Origin: Candidatus Paraluminiphilus aquimaris
GTDB taxonomy: Bacteria > Pseudomonadota > Gammaproteobacteria > Pseudomonadales > Halieaceae
NCBI RefSeq assembly: GCF_026230195.1
Contig: NZ_CP036501.1
Location: 124,001 to 188,000 of the forward strand
Reading direction: 5' to 3'
Length of the DNA stretch: 64,000 bases
The notes below the pieces were generated by a model. That model ran no database searches and was not told the DNA's origin. It saw only the letters and a program-made list of their open reading frames with translations. This document shows, piece by piece, positions 37,708 through 47,170 of this stretch. Each line of letters begins with the position of its first letter. Position 1 is the stretch's first letter. The position numbers and the translations under genes were made by a program.

Positions 37708-38898
37708 TCAGTTAACCGCCATCACTTGAACGCGCAAACCTGGAAACAAGGTATTGTTCAGTTCTGCGACAACCACGTCACCCGAGGCAACACCCGACAC
37801 CCAGACACGATCGCTGTCTCGATTAACAACGGAGACATCCTTGCGCTCCAAGGTGGATTGCTCGTTGACGACCAAAATATGCCCATCGGGACTCAGCGCC
37901 GTGTTTGAGAGCTCAATAACCTGCGGTACGGGACGACCTAAAATTTCAGCACTCGCGAAGACACCCGGTGTGAGCGCCGGTCTACCTGAGGCAAGCGCCG
38001 GGCTTCCACTAAACTCAACGATGAGATTCGCGACGCGACTGCGTCGATCGATTTCAGCTTCTGAGCGGACGATAGGTGCCGAGAAATTCCAAACCTTGTC
38101 ACCAATATTGACCGTCACCGCTGCAGATGACCCCACCAAACCACCCGATGACGTAAGAAGTCTCTCCGGTAATAGCGCCAACTGCGCATCGGAAATGGGT
38201 AAGCGCAACTCCAATGCATCAATTGCATACACTTGCGCCAGCGGCGTCCCATTACCAACAAACTGCCCCACATCTGCGCGCTTTTGTAGGACGCGCCCAT
38301 CGAAAGGCGCTCGAATAATGGTCCTCTCAAGTGCCAGTTGAGAGGCCGCAACATCGGCCTTGGCCGCGGTAACCGCCAGTTCCGCAGCTCTGAGCTGTGG
38401 CTTTCGTAAAAAGAGATCGTTAGCCTCAGCCGTGCCCAATTCCCGCCACTCTCTCGCAGCCTGCCGGCTCCTCCCGCGCTCCTCTGCTAGGCGCTGCTCT
38501 GCCTGAGCCAGTGAGGCCTGTGTTCTCGCGAGCGCGAATTCGTAGTCATCGGGTTCAATCGTGAGCAAAATATCGCCCGTCTGGAAGAATCCACCATCGG
38601 CAAAACTTTCACTCACCTCAACTACTTTGCCCGCAACTTGGGCGGCGAGGTCTACCTGCGTTTTTGCACTAATGGTGCCCTGCGTTCTCACGCGCAACTG
38701 ATGCACAGCGGGCGCAGCGTCGATCACCTCAACCATCGGCGCAGGGCGCTCTGGAGGCGCACCCGCCTGGGGCTCGGACTTCGCCGTCAGCACTACCCAA
38801 GTCGCGACTAAACCAGCGAGCGTTGCAAGCACCGCAATCGCAATTTTTCGAATCGAAAGCCGCGAGACCACTGCGATTCCTTCGGCGGTGTCAGACAT
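37708..38898 (-). CDS. RND efflux periplasmic adaptor (membrane fusion protein)
   Basis: The adaptor links the RND permease to an outer-membrane channel. The 396-residue protein has one N-terminal membrane segment (KIAIAVLATLAGLVATWVVL), a split lipoyl domain (KTQVDLAAQVAGKVVEVSE and TIIRAPFDGRVLQKRADVG), a coiled-coil hairpin between them (about residues 115-175, Ala/Glu/Arg-rich), and a beta-barrel. It is the first gene of the two-gene operon. The 288 bp upstream (38899-39186) is shared with the divergent peroxiredoxin gene. Confidence 0.92.
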   Translation of the reverse strand: MSDTAEGIAVVSRLSIRKIAIAVLATLAGLVATWVVLTAKSEPQAGAPPERPAPMVEVIDAAPAVHQLRVRTQGTISAKTQVDLAAQVAGKVVEVSESFADGGFFQTGDILLTIEPDDYEFALARTQASLAQAEQRLAEERGRSRQAAREWRELGTAEANDLFLRKPQLRAAELAVTAAKADVAASQLALERTIIRAPFDGRVLQKRADVGQFVGNGTPLAQVYAIDALELRLPISDAQLALLPERLLTSSGGLVGSSAAVTVNIGDKVWNFSAPIVRSEAEIDRRSRVANLIVEFSGSPALASGRPALTPGVFASAEILGRPVPQVIELSNTALSPDGHILVVNEQSTLERKDVSVVNRDSDRVWVSGVASGDVVVAELNNTLFPGLRVQVMAVN

Positions 38899-39186
38899 AG
38901 TTCATTCCAATATTAGTGAGAGCGTAGATTTGGGGACAAGACCACGTAAAAACAAGTGTGGCGTCTAGCTTTTGTCCCTTAGGTGTTACGACAATATACG
39001 CGAGAGATTGAAAGACCCGTCGCACGCTTAATACGAAAAAAATACAAGCGCAGATCCGCGTCTTGACCGCGTTAGATCCCCAGAAAAATAGTCTGAGGCC
39101 TTGCCTACCGGCACCGTTTTCGCTGACTATGGTGGATATCAACTATTACACACCATCTTCACTTTCTAACCTTTACGGAGACTCCA

Positions 39187-39666
39187 ATGGCTCTTTCTTC
39201 TGGGGATAACGTCCCATCTTGTACGCTCTCGGTTATGGGCGATTCAGGCCCTACACCGCTCACCACAGACGATCTTTTCAACGGTAAGCGCGTTTTGCTG
39301 TTTGCTCTTCCAGGCGCCTTTACACCGGGCTGCTCAATGGCGCACCTGCCTGGCTACGTCGCTACAGCGGACAAAATTAAAGCGGCTGGCGTCGATACCA
39401 TTGCATGCCTGTCGGTCAACGATGCCTTTGTTATGGGCGCATGGGGCGAGGCTCAGAACGCCAGTGAGATCGTTATGGTGGCTGACGGAAACTGCCAATT
39501 TACCGATGCGATGGGTCTGACACTGGACGGAACTGGCTTTGGAATGGGTAAGCGTAGCCAGCGGTATGCAATGATCGTAGACAACGGTGTTATCTCGCAC
39601 ATCAATGTCGAGGATGGGCCCGGTGTTGACGCAAGCTCCGCTGAGACAATGATGGCTTTACTCTAA
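39187..39666 (+). CDS. Peroxiredoxin, Prx5-like
   Basis: This thiol peroxidase reduces hydrogen peroxide and alkyl hydroperoxides. The 159-residue protein has the peroxidatic motif PGAFTPGCSMAHLPGY, with T46 and C49 by direct count; the family usually reads PGAFTPTCS. Further Cys are at 74 and near 100. A single-domain form without the C-terminal glutaredoxin found in some relatives. It stands alone between the divergent RND operon and the convergent DASS transporter gene. Confidence 0.92.
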   Translation: MALSSGDNVPSCTLSVMGDSGPTPLTTDDLFNGKRVLLFALPGAFTPGCSMAHLPGYVATADKIKAAGVDTIACLSVNDAFVMGAWGEAQNASEIVMVADGNCQFTDAMGLTLDGTGFGMGKRSQRYAMIVDNGVISHINVEDGPGVDASSAETMMALL

Positions 39667-39720
39667 TTTTCCATTAGAGACAGTCCAAGGTGGTGAGGGC
39701 GTCACGTTAAAAAATTTCGG

Positions 39721-41118
39721 TTAGCGTGCCGCCGTCACCCCAAACACAACCGCACTGATTACCACAACACCCAGCACATTCACCCAAATGCCCCATCGCA
39801 CCATGGTTTGAATGCCAATCTGCCCTGTCCCGAACACCACAGCATTCGGTGCTGTTGCAACAGGCAGCATGAAAGCGCAACTGGCGCTCATGGCTGCAGG
39901 AACCATCAAAATTAATGGATCAATCTGAGCCGCCATCGAAGCCGCCGCCAATATCGGCATTAGCAGCGCTGTGGTTGCGGTATTTGAGGTCGCCTCCGTA
40001 AGCGCGGTCACAAGAATCGCCACCATGACAATCGCAAAGAGCGTGGGGACTAACGCCAAGTTCGCGAGTAGCTCTCCTACCTGAGTACTCAATCCGGACG
40101 CAACAAACCCCTTAGCAAGCGTAATACCCCCGGCAAATAGCAACAGTACGCCCCAGGGTATCGCACTCGCTTGTTCCCAGCTGATAAGGGGTTCACCGGT
40201 CTTATCTCGGCTTACAAACATAGCAATCACAGCACAAAATGCGACCGCCGCATCATTGGCCATGGGCATATCAAGCCACTCGCGCCAGCCTCCAAAAGGC
40301 TCTGTACGTGTCATCCAGGCCAAGGCTGTGAGGGCGAATATAACGAGCACACGCTTCTCTGCGCTGCGCCACTCACCAATGTCAGGAAGCGCCACTGTGA
40401 GGTCATTGGGAACTTGCCGAGCGAGAAATAGCGCAATAGTTGGAACCATCAAAGCGACCACTGGAATTCCCCAAGTCATCCACTCGCTAAAGGAGACAGC
40501 CGTCCCGGTAGTCTCCTCGTAAACTTGCATAAAAATAAGCGTTGGCGGTGTCCCAATCGGCGTTCCTAGGCCACCAATGCTGCATGCCCATGCCAAACCT
40601 AATAACAGTGGTGGTGCGAGCGCCTTAGGGGCACTCGACGACGCGATAACGGCCAACGCTACCGGTAACAGCATCAAAACCGTCGCCGTATTCGAAATCC
40701 ACATGCTGAGCAACGCGGCCGCCAACATAAAGCCTAGTATCAGCCTCCGCGGTTCGTTCGCACCCACAAGACGCACCACAGTCAGCGCTATACGCGTGTG
40801 TGCGCCCGTTGACTCCATTCCCTTTGACAAGAGAAAGCCGCCCATGAGAAGCAAAATGAGCGGCGACCCGTATGCTGCGCCGACATCTGCTGGACTAATC
40901 ACACCCAGCAAGGGTAAGAGCGCCATGGGTACGAGTGATGTCACTGGAATGGGGATTGGCTCAAAAATCCACCAAAAAACGCAAAGTATTGCCACTGCGC
41001 TGGTCATAGAGGCCGCGTGTGACTGATCAAAGAGGTGGGATAGCAGACCTACCGTCACCGCGGCTACTAAACCGGGGATTATTGATGTACTCAAATTATA
41101 CGAATTCGACTTCGGCAT
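39721..41118 (-). CDS. DASS/SLC13-family anion transporter
   Basis: Members of this family move dicarboxylates, citrate or sulfate into the cell, often with sodium. The 465-residue protein is hydrophobic with about 11-13 spans. Family features are the SNT-type motif regions WISNTATVLMLLPVALAV and TEATSNTATTALLMPILAA, one in each repeat, and GLGTPIGTPPTLIF in the first. The substrate cannot be told from sequence. It is divergent from moaA, with only 36 bp between the start codons, so the two promoters must overlap or lie inside the genes. Confidence 0.9.
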   Translation of the reverse strand: MPKSNSYNLSTSIIPGLVAAVTVGLLSHLFDQSHAASMTSAVAILCVFWWIFEPIPIPVTSLVPMALLPLLGVISPADVGAAYGSPLILLLMGGFLLSKGMESTGAHTRIALTVVRLVGANEPRRLILGFMLAAALLSMWISNTATVLMLLPVALAVIASSSAPKALAPPLLLGLAWACSIGGLGTPIGTPPTLIFMQVYEETTGTAVSFSEWMTWGIPVVALMVPTIALFLARQVPNDLTVALPDIGEWRSAEKRVLVIFALTALAWMTRTEPFGGWREWLDMPMANDAAVAFCAVIAMFVSRDKTGEPLISWEQASAIPWGVLLLFAGGITLAKGFVASGLSTQVGELLANLALVPTLFAIVMVAILVTALTEATSNTATTALLMPILAAASMAAQIDPLILMVPAAMSASCAFMLPVATAPNAVVFGTGQIGIQTMVRWGIWVNVLGVVVISAVVFGVTAAR

Positions 41119-41154
41119 TGCGCACTACCCATACTTGTTCGTTACACTATCGGC

Positions 41155-42156
41155 ATGAAATCTCAGCTGTCTCCCCTTGTCGATACCTTCGACCGTCGCA
41201 TTCGTTATCTCAGATTATCCGTAACGGATCGTTGTGACTTCCGATGCCAGTATTGCATGACCGAGGAGATGCGTTTTTTACCACGCAAATCGGTGCTGTC
41301 CGAGGACGAGGTTATCCGACTAGCCACCTTATTTGTTGAGTTGGGTGTCGAAAAAATTCGTCTGACAGGCGGTGAGCCTCTGATCCGCCCCGACATCGTT
41401 GGTATTGCACGCAGGCTCAATACTATCGACGGACTCAAAGAACTCGTACTCACTACTAACGGCAGTCAACTGACGACTTTAGCCAAACCACTGGTGGACG
41501 CGGGCGTTTCACGGATCAACGTCAGCCTCGATACGCTTTGCGAACGACAATTCGCGGAACTCTCTCGCACGGGCCACCTTGATAAGGTTCTGCGTGGCAT
41601 TGATGCTGCCATTGAGGCCGGATTTCAGCGGATCAGACTCAATACCGTGTTGTTAACCGGTCAGAACGAGCAACAAATTGAGCCGCTTCTCGACTATGCC
41701 TTGAAAAAGGGTATTGATATTGCCTTTATCGAAGAAATGCCAATGGGCCACATTACTCAAACTGAGCGCGAACTCAGTCTCGTACCCTCGGCTCAAGTGC
41801 TTGAAACAATTAAATCACGATTTTCTCTGTTGCCCATCGTTGGTGGCGCGGCGGACGGTCCTGCAAGGCGCTATGCCATTGAAGGGACCTCCACTGAGGT
41901 GGGCGTTATTTCCCCCATCACTCATAACTTTTGCGACTCTTGCAACCGGCTTCGAGTGACGCCTGACGGTAGACTCGTTTTGTGTCTAGGGCACGAAAAC
42001 GCGCTAGATTTGCGGCAAATGCTCAGAAGCGACATGGATTCGTCCAGCTTGAAACGTGCAATTGTTGCCGCGCTTGCGTATAAACCCGAACGTCACGTGT
42101 TCGATCAACCAGACGAGCCTCAAGTTGTTCGCTTAATGAACGTCACGGGCGGTTGA
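41155..42156 (+). CDS. moaA: GTP 3',8-cyclase MoaA (molybdenum cofactor biosynthesis)
   Basis: MoaA is a radical SAM enzyme that rearranges GTP in the first step of molybdopterin synthesis. The 333-residue protein has the SAM-cluster motif with C27, C31 and C34 (RCDFRCQYCM), the LTGGEPLIRPD block, the C-terminal cluster Cys in FCDSCNRLRVTPDGRLVLCL, and the essential C-terminal Gly-Gly. The usual partner genes moaC, moaD and moaE are not adjacent. A MoxR ATPase and a VWA protein follow closely (19 and 4 bp gaps), so all three probably form an operon. Confidence 0.96.
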   Translation: MKSQLSPLVDTFDRRIRYLRLSVTDRCDFRCQYCMTEEMRFLPRKSVLSEDEVIRLATLFVELGVEKIRLTGGEPLIRPDIVGIARRLNTIDGLKELVLTTNGSQLTTLAKPLVDAGVSRINVSLDTLCERQFAELSRTGHLDKVLRGIDAAIEAGFQRIRLNTVLLTGQNEQQIEPLLDYALKKGIDIAFIEEMPMGHITQTERELSLVPSAQVLETIKSRFSLLPIVGGAADGPARRYAIEGTSTEVGVISPITHNFCDSCNRLRVTPDGRLVLCLGHENALDLRQMLRSDMDSSSLKRAIVAALAYKPERHVFDQPDEPQVVRLMNVTGG

Positions 42157-42175
42157 TCACAAACTAGGATTTTCT

Positions 42176-43126
42176 ATGTCACACTCGTTTCCAAAGCTGG
42201 GGAGCGTCGAGAGTATTATCGAATCGCTTGCCGCCGAGGGCTATATCTGCAACGAACAGATAGCCACCGTCGTCTACTTAGCCGCCGCACTCGAAAAACC
42301 TATTCTGGTAGAGGGCCCCCCAGGCGTGGGTAAGACCGAACTTGCCAAAAGTTGTGCCGAACTTACCGGGGCTCCCCTGGTTAGACTGCAGTGCTACGAA
42401 GGTCTCGACGAGTCGAAAGCAATTTACGAGTGGAAGTACGGCAAGCAACTTCTCTACACCCAGCTGCTGAAAACGCAGTTAGCTGAAGTCATGGAGGGCG
42501 CTACAGGGCTCCGTGAGTCGATAGAGCGACTGCACAGTTTCGATGACGTTTTCTTCTCCAAAGAATTTTTGGAACCAAGACCCTTATTTCGAGCAATCGA
42601 TGCCGATGACGGTGTTGTTCTACTGGTCGATGAGATTGACAAGGCTGACTTTGAATTTGAGTCGCTGTTACTAGAGGTGCTCTCGGACTTCCAAGTCTCT
42701 ATTCCTGAGCTAGGCACCGTAAAAGGCCGCTCCAAGCCACTGGTCTTTTTAACCAGTAACGACACGCGCGATCTATCCGACGCCTTAAAACGGCGCTGTC
42801 TGCACCTCCATATCGACTTCCCCACCACAGAGCTGGAAGGGAAAATTGTCCGAGCGCGAGTACCGCAAATTACCGAAGCTATGACCGACCATCTCACATC
42901 CTTTGTGAGCAAAGTACGTGAACTCGATCTGAAGAAACTCCCTTCGGTTTCTGAGACCATCGATTGGGCGAAGAGCTTGGTCTTATTGCATGCTGATTCG
43001 CTAGATGAAGAACTTGTCCGCAGTTCCTTAAACGCACTCCTCAAATACGAGGACGATTTGAGTACCGTGGTAGACAATCTCACCGAATTACTTAGCCAAG
43101 ACGTTAAGGCCTCCCAGGCCAGCTAA
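42176..43126 (+). CDS. MoxR-family AAA+ ATPase (CoxD-like)
   Basis: MoxR ATPases act with VWA proteins as chaperones that activate metal-containing or multi-subunit enzymes. The 316-residue protein has Walker A GPPGVGKT (47-54), the RLQCYEGLDESKAIYEWKYG block, Walker B VVLLVDEIDKAD (about 147-157), and sensor 1 in VFLTSNDTRDLSDALKRR. The block after Walker A resembles CoxD, the ATPase needed for maturing the copper-molybdenum site of CO dehydrogenase. It lies between moaA and the VWA gene. The client enzyme is not in the window. Confidence 0.88.
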   Translation: MSHSFPKLGSVESIIESLAAEGYICNEQIATVVYLAAALEKPILVEGPPGVGKTELAKSCAELTGAPLVRLQCYEGLDESKAIYEWKYGKQLLYTQLLKTQLAEVMEGATGLRESIERLHSFDDVFFSKEFLEPRPLFRAIDADDGVVLLVDEIDKADFEFESLLLEVLSDFQVSIPELGTVKGRSKPLVFLTSNDTRDLSDALKRRCLHLHIDFPTTELEGKIVRARVPQITEAMTDHLTSFVSKVRELDLKKLPSVSETIDWAKSLVLLHADSLDEELVRSSLNALLKYEDDLSTVVDNLTELLSQDVKASQAS

Positions 43127-43130
43127 CGCC

Positions 43131-44558
43131 ATGAATGCGCCTCGAGGTCTCAGTCAAGACGCCCCTACCGACCGGCTATTAGCGTTTATTGAGTTTCTGA
43201 GAGGTCGAGACATCTTCATTTCACCGGCTGATTCCTTGGTCGCTATGGAAGTTGCAGGACTGGTGGGCTACGCCGATCGCAGACTGCTCAAGAACGGCTT
43301 GGGCAGTGCACTTGCGAAGTCCAAATTCGAGATAGAAATCTTCAACGAGGCTTTTGAGCAGTATTTTGGTGCGCCAGAAAATGACAAAAACACCGCGTCA
43401 AATAGGGACTCAAAAGAGGACGCAGAGAGCGAGCCGGCAAGCCCCGAACAACTAGGACAGCAACTTGCCCAGGCGCTTGAAGCGCAACCCGAGCTCTCAA
43501 AGAACTTATCAAGCGATCTTGTAGAAGCCTTAAAAAGCGGTGACGAAGCGGCTATTGCCATTGCCGTCGAAACCGCCGCGCAACAAGTTGATGTCTCGGC
43601 AATAAAACTCTTAACTCAGCGGGGGCAATACATCCGGAAAATGCTGGATGCACTGGGAGAACAAGCCTTAAGAGACGCGGCAGTTGAGTTAGAGAGTACC
43701 GAGCCTGCCGCCTTCGAGGCCGTGCAGGCACTTCGTGAGCAACTGCGAAACAAGGTCCGAGATCGTGTGGATCGCGCCTATATGGTCCACGCCAGTGGCG
43801 ACGCTGAAGACATGCTCGATGAGGCGCTAAGCAACATGTCTCTGGGTAACGTTGACCAGCACCATCGAGCCCGACTTAAGCGTCTGCTTGAGAAGATGAC
43901 ACGCAAACTTGCAGCCAGGCACGGACGCATTCGAAAACGCGTTAAACGTGGACAACTCGCGATTGCACCCACACTTCGCAAAGCCATGGCGACCGACGGC
44001 GTCCCCTTCCAGCCTCAATGGCGGAAGAGCCTACGCAGAAAGCCTCAGATATTGATCCTCTGTGATGTCAGTGGCTCTGTCGCAGCCTACGCGAAGTTTC
44101 TACTGCTCTTTGTCCACTCGCTACAAGATATCCTGCCAAGGACGCGCAGCTTTGCGTTCTCATCAAACCTTGGTGAAGTGACCGACACGTTGCGCTCTCT
44201 GCCTGTTGAAATTGCCATCGAGCGTGTCAATTTGAAGTACGGCGGCGCCACCGACTACGCACGAGCCTTTGAGGACTTCGCCGCTCTGGCCATGGCGGAT
44301 ATCAATCGAGTCACCACCGTCATCGTTCTCGGTGACGCGCGGAACAACAACACCGATCCGCGACTGGACTTACTCGCCGAAATACGCGCTAAGTGTCGAC
44401 AGCTGATTTGGCTCAACCCTGAGAGTCAGCGGAGCTGGAGCACAGGCGATTCGGAGATGGCGGGCGTTATGAAAAACTGCGACGTCACCGCGGAGTGCAG
44501 CACACTAAAGCAACTGGAGCGCGTCATCGACACGCTCTTGACCGAGCTGAATAGCTAA
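43131..44558 (+). CDS. VWA-domain protein, CoxE-like
   Basis: The C-terminal third is a von Willebrand A domain with a MIDAS metal site: DVSGS at residues 312-316, then the Thr/Asp positions in YGGATDYARAFEDF and VLGDARNNN. The first 80 residues are a conserved CoxE N-terminal region (FIEFLRGRDIFISPADSL); residues 83-125 are acidic and low-complexity; 240-300 are basic. CoxE proteins work with CoxD-type MoxR ATPases. The 475-residue product starts 4 bp after the ATPase gene. Confidence 0.87.
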   Translation: MNAPRGLSQDAPTDRLLAFIEFLRGRDIFISPADSLVAMEVAGLVGYADRRLLKNGLGSALAKSKFEIEIFNEAFEQYFGAPENDKNTASNRDSKEDAESEPASPEQLGQQLAQALEAQPELSKNLSSDLVEALKSGDEAAIAIAVETAAQQVDVSAIKLLTQRGQYIRKMLDALGEQALRDAAVELESTEPAAFEAVQALREQLRNKVRDRVDRAYMVHASGDAEDMLDEALSNMSLGNVDQHHRARLKRLLEKMTRKLAARHGRIRKRVKRGQLAIAPTLRKAMATDGVPFQPQWRKSLRRKPQILILCDVSGSVAAYAKFLLLFVHSLQDILPRTRSFAFSSNLGEVTDTLRSLPVEIAIERVNLKYGGATDYARAFEDFAALAMADINRVTTVIVLGDARNNNTDPRLDLLAEIRAKCRQLIWLNPESQRSWSTGDSEMAGVMKNCDVTAECSTLKQLERVIDTLLTELNS

Positions 44559-44720
44559 AAGATCGACGGTCATAAAGGTGTGCTCTACATGTCGGGCGAT
44601 TCGTAGCTTATTGCTGTACCAACTCGCCTCATTGAGCGTACACTGCCGTGCGTCTTGTAGTGTGGATCCAAACACCTCGGAAAACGTACAAGACTCCAGT
44701 GGTAATGAAGGTACTGCAGC

Positions 44721-46292
44721 ATGACGGCCGACGCGTTCAGAAACTTGATAGCGCAAACACGAGACAAGTCGTTTCTCGTCGCCCGGCGCGGCATCGAAAA
44801 AGAAGGTTTGCGCGTCTCGCGCGATACCCACCGTATTTCACAGCTACCCCATCCGACGGCGTTGGGCTCAGCGCTTACCCACAGCGCCATCACGACGGAC
44901 TATTCCGAAGCATTGCTCGAGTTTATTACCGGCGTTCACGCGACACCCGAGTCAGCCCTCGAAGAGTTGTTTCATTTACATGCTTACACATCGCAGTCGC
45001 TGCCCGATGAAATTATCTGGAGCGCGAGCATGCCCGGTGAGCTAGAGGGCGAGGCGGATATCCCCATCGCGCACTACGGATCATCCAACATTGGGACAAT
45101 GAAGCGCGTCTATCGAAATGGATTAGGGGCCCGCTACGGCAGAGCAATGCAAGCCATTGCAGGCATCCACTACAATTTCTCCCTGCCTGAGACGTTTTGG
45201 GAACTATCGCTCGCTCATTCTGAAACGACGTTATCGATTAAAGATTGGCGAACCCAAGGCTACCTCGCACTGATTAGAAACTTCCAGCGTCGTTTATGGC
45301 TCCTTAACTTTCTAACCGGGAGCTCTCCCGCGGTTAGCCGGTCTTTTCTCGCAGGCCAGGCACCAAAGCACCTGGTAGAAGGGCAGTCCAAAACCCTGAT
45401 GAGTCGACACGCCACCTCGCTTCGTATGGGCGACTTGGGCTACACCAGCTCGGCACAGGACGGCTTGCAGATCTGTTACAACCAGCTTGAGACCTATATT
45501 CAAACGCTGACTGACGCCATCGTAGAACCCCATGAGCACTATGCTTCCTTGCCCCCTACGAGTCAGGGTGAGTTATTGCAGCTAAATCACGGCCTACTTC
45601 AAATTGAAAACGAGTTTTACAGTGCAATCCGACCCAAACGCGTGACCCAGTCTGGTGAGGCGCCGGTGCGAGCACTTAGAGCCCGGGGGATTGAGTACGT
45701 CGAAGTTCGTTGCCTTGACGTCAATCCATTTACCCCGCTGGGGATCGATGTGGACACAACGGCCCTTGTTGATACGTTCGTCCTGAGCTGCCTGCTTGAG
45801 GACAGTCCACTGTGTACTTCGCACTCTCGCAAGATCGACAACGAGAATAATCAGAGAGCACTCAATCAGGGTCGAAGTCCATCGCTTCGTTTACTTGACG
45901 ACGCAGGCAATGAACAAACAGTGGTGGAAGCCTCCGCATCGATATTGATGTCGATGGAAGCCACAGCAGAGCTTCTCGATAGCGCTAATCAAACATCACG
46001 ACATGTAGAAGCTGTAAACGCCGCTAGATCAAAAATCGTGGGTGATGAGGAGACGTACTCGGCGCGCGTGGTTCGTGAATTGGATGAGCAATCCGTCGAT
46101 TACTCCACCTTGATGGGCGAGTATTCGAAGCGTTGGAATCGAATCTTCCAGGACTTCGCGCTACCGCTTAATGCAAGGACACAGCTAGCCGATGAAGCCA
46201 TTGCTTCACTGCGCAAACAACGTGAAATAGAAAAGAGCGATACATCGACATTTGACGCCTTTTTGCAGGCTTTCTACACGCAATATCACTAA
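44721..46292 (+). CDS. gshA: Glutamate-cysteine ligase (class I)
   Basis: GshA forms gamma-glutamylcysteine, the first and rate-limiting step of glutathione synthesis. The 523-residue protein is of the proteobacterial class I type: RRGIEKEGLRVSRDTHRISQ near the start, TTDYSEALLEFITGVH, the IAGIHYNFSLPETFWE block, and VEVRCLDVNPFTPLGID. It supports the glutathione-linked gpx and grxD elsewhere in the window. It converges on the fkpA-like gene, with a long hairpin between them. Confidence 0.96.
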   Translation: MTADAFRNLIAQTRDKSFLVARRGIEKEGLRVSRDTHRISQLPHPTALGSALTHSAITTDYSEALLEFITGVHATPESALEELFHLHAYTSQSLPDEIIWSASMPGELEGEADIPIAHYGSSNIGTMKRVYRNGLGARYGRAMQAIAGIHYNFSLPETFWELSLAHSETTLSIKDWRTQGYLALIRNFQRRLWLLNFLTGSSPAVSRSFLAGQAPKHLVEGQSKTLMSRHATSLRMGDLGYTSSAQDGLQICYNQLETYIQTLTDAIVEPHEHYASLPPTSQGELLQLNHGLLQIENEFYSAIRPKRVTQSGEAPVRALRARGIEYVEVRCLDVNPFTPLGIDVDTTALVDTFVLSCLLEDSPLCTSHSRKIDNENNQRALNQGRSPSLRLLDDAGNEQTVVEASASILMSMEATAELLDSANQTSRHVEAVNAARSKIVGDEETYSARVVRELDEQSVDYSTLMGEYSKRWNRIFQDFALPLNARTQLADEAIASLRKQREIEKSDTSTFDAFLQAFYTQYH

Positions 46293-46324
46293 TGCCTTTT
46301 GCGCAACGGCTTTTGGGGTAAGTC

Positions 46325-46355
46325 GAGCAGCGAGGGGCGGACCCCCCCGCTGCTC
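46325..46355. terminator. Long hairpin between convergent gshA and fkpA-like genes
   Basis: GAGCAGC (46325-46331) pairs with GCTGCTC (46349-46355); the stem is extended inward by a G-C pair, one mismatch and four more G-C pairs around a CGGAC loop. There is no T-tract on either side. It may act as a transcription barrier or an RNA 3' end stabiliser rather than a classic terminator. Confidence 0.45.
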
Positions 46356-46367
46356 TCGTGTCACAAC

Positions 46368-47108
46368 TTAGCTGCCAGCACCAACGACTGAAAGCAATTC
46401 AACTTTGAAGATCAAAACTTCATTGGGGCCGATTGCACCACCAGCACCGCCCGCACCATAAGCCAGCTCAGAAGGAATAGTGAGCTCGTACTCAGCTCCC
46501 TCACTCATCAATTGCAACGCCTCAGTCCAGCCGGGAATAACTTGTGTAACACCAAAAGTTACAGGCTGCCCTCGGCTGTAGCTGCTATCAAAGACCGTAC
46601 CGTTAATCAGGCGCCCCTCGTAATGCACTTCGACAGAGTCTGCGGAGGTAGGCTTGGCGCCCGTGCCCGCTTTGACAACTCGGTACTGCAAGCCACTCTC
46701 TGTGACCTGTACACCCTCAGCGCTTGCGTTCTCTGCAAGAAACGCTTGACCCACCTCGAGATTACCCGACGCGGCAGCCTGCATCTCAGCTTCTTGCTCA
46801 GCCTGCATCTTCTCCTGCATGGCCATCATTTCAGCGTTAATTTCTTCATCGGTCATTTGTGCTTCTGCACCCGAGATAGCGTCTCGAATACCCTGCGCAA
46901 ACGCATCTGCATCCAGCGGAACGCCTTCTGCCTTCATTCTACGTCCCATATTCAAGGCAATGCCGTAGCTAATGCGCTGATCCTGACTTTCTAAACTCAT
47001 TTCAGTCGACTCCGTGGTTTGATCACAAGCGACCAAGCCCACGCCAATCAAAATGGCTAGCGCTGCGAATCGAAATTTAACTCCCGAGAAAAAACTCGCT
47101 TTAAACAT
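46368..47108 (-). CDS. FKBP-type peptidyl-prolyl isomerase (FkpA/Mip-like lipoprotein)
   Basis: These periplasmic or surface isomerases speed proline cis-trans changes and act as chaperones. The 246-residue protein has a lipoprotein signal (ALAILIGVGLVACDQ, lipobox Cys at residue 28), an N-terminal dimerisation domain (QRISYGIALNMGRRMKAEGV, then a charged helix rich in Met, Gln and Glu), and a C-terminal FKBP domain (VEVHYEGRLINGTVFDSSYS, PSELAYGAGGAGGAIGPNEV). It stands alone on the minus strand between gshA and the DUF2390 gene. Confidence 0.93.
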   Translation of the reverse strand: MFKASFFSGVKFRFAALAILIGVGLVACDQTTESTEMSLESQDQRISYGIALNMGRRMKAEGVPLDADAFAQGIRDAISGAEAQMTDEEINAEMMAMQEKMQAEQEAEMQAAASGNLEVGQAFLAENASAEGVQVTESGLQYRVVKAGTGAKPTSADSVEVHYEGRLINGTVFDSSYSRGQPVTFGVTQVIPGWTEALQLMSEGAEYELTIPSELAYGAGGAGGAIGPNEVLIFKVELLSVVGAGS

Positions 47109-47170
47109 GGCAGGTTGTCCTGTGTGTTGGTGAAAGAGAAACGCATACTACGCGCCTGAAAACGGCGTGG

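Noticed and set aside
37754-38341. 195-residue plus-strand open frame
   Set aside because: Antisense to the RND adaptor gene; Ser/Thr-rich shadow.
38933-38978. 7 bp inverted repeat GGGACAA/TTGTCCC upstream of the RND adaptor
   Set aside because: Loop of about 32 nt with only a short inner stem; likely chance.
39661-39679. CTCTAAT/ATTAGAG hairpin at the end of the peroxiredoxin gene
   Set aside because: AT-rich 7 bp stem over the stop codon without a T-tract; weak.
42454-43083. 209-residue minus-strand open frame
   Set aside because: Ser/Arg-rich antisense shadow of the MoxR ATPase gene, with no recognisable domain.
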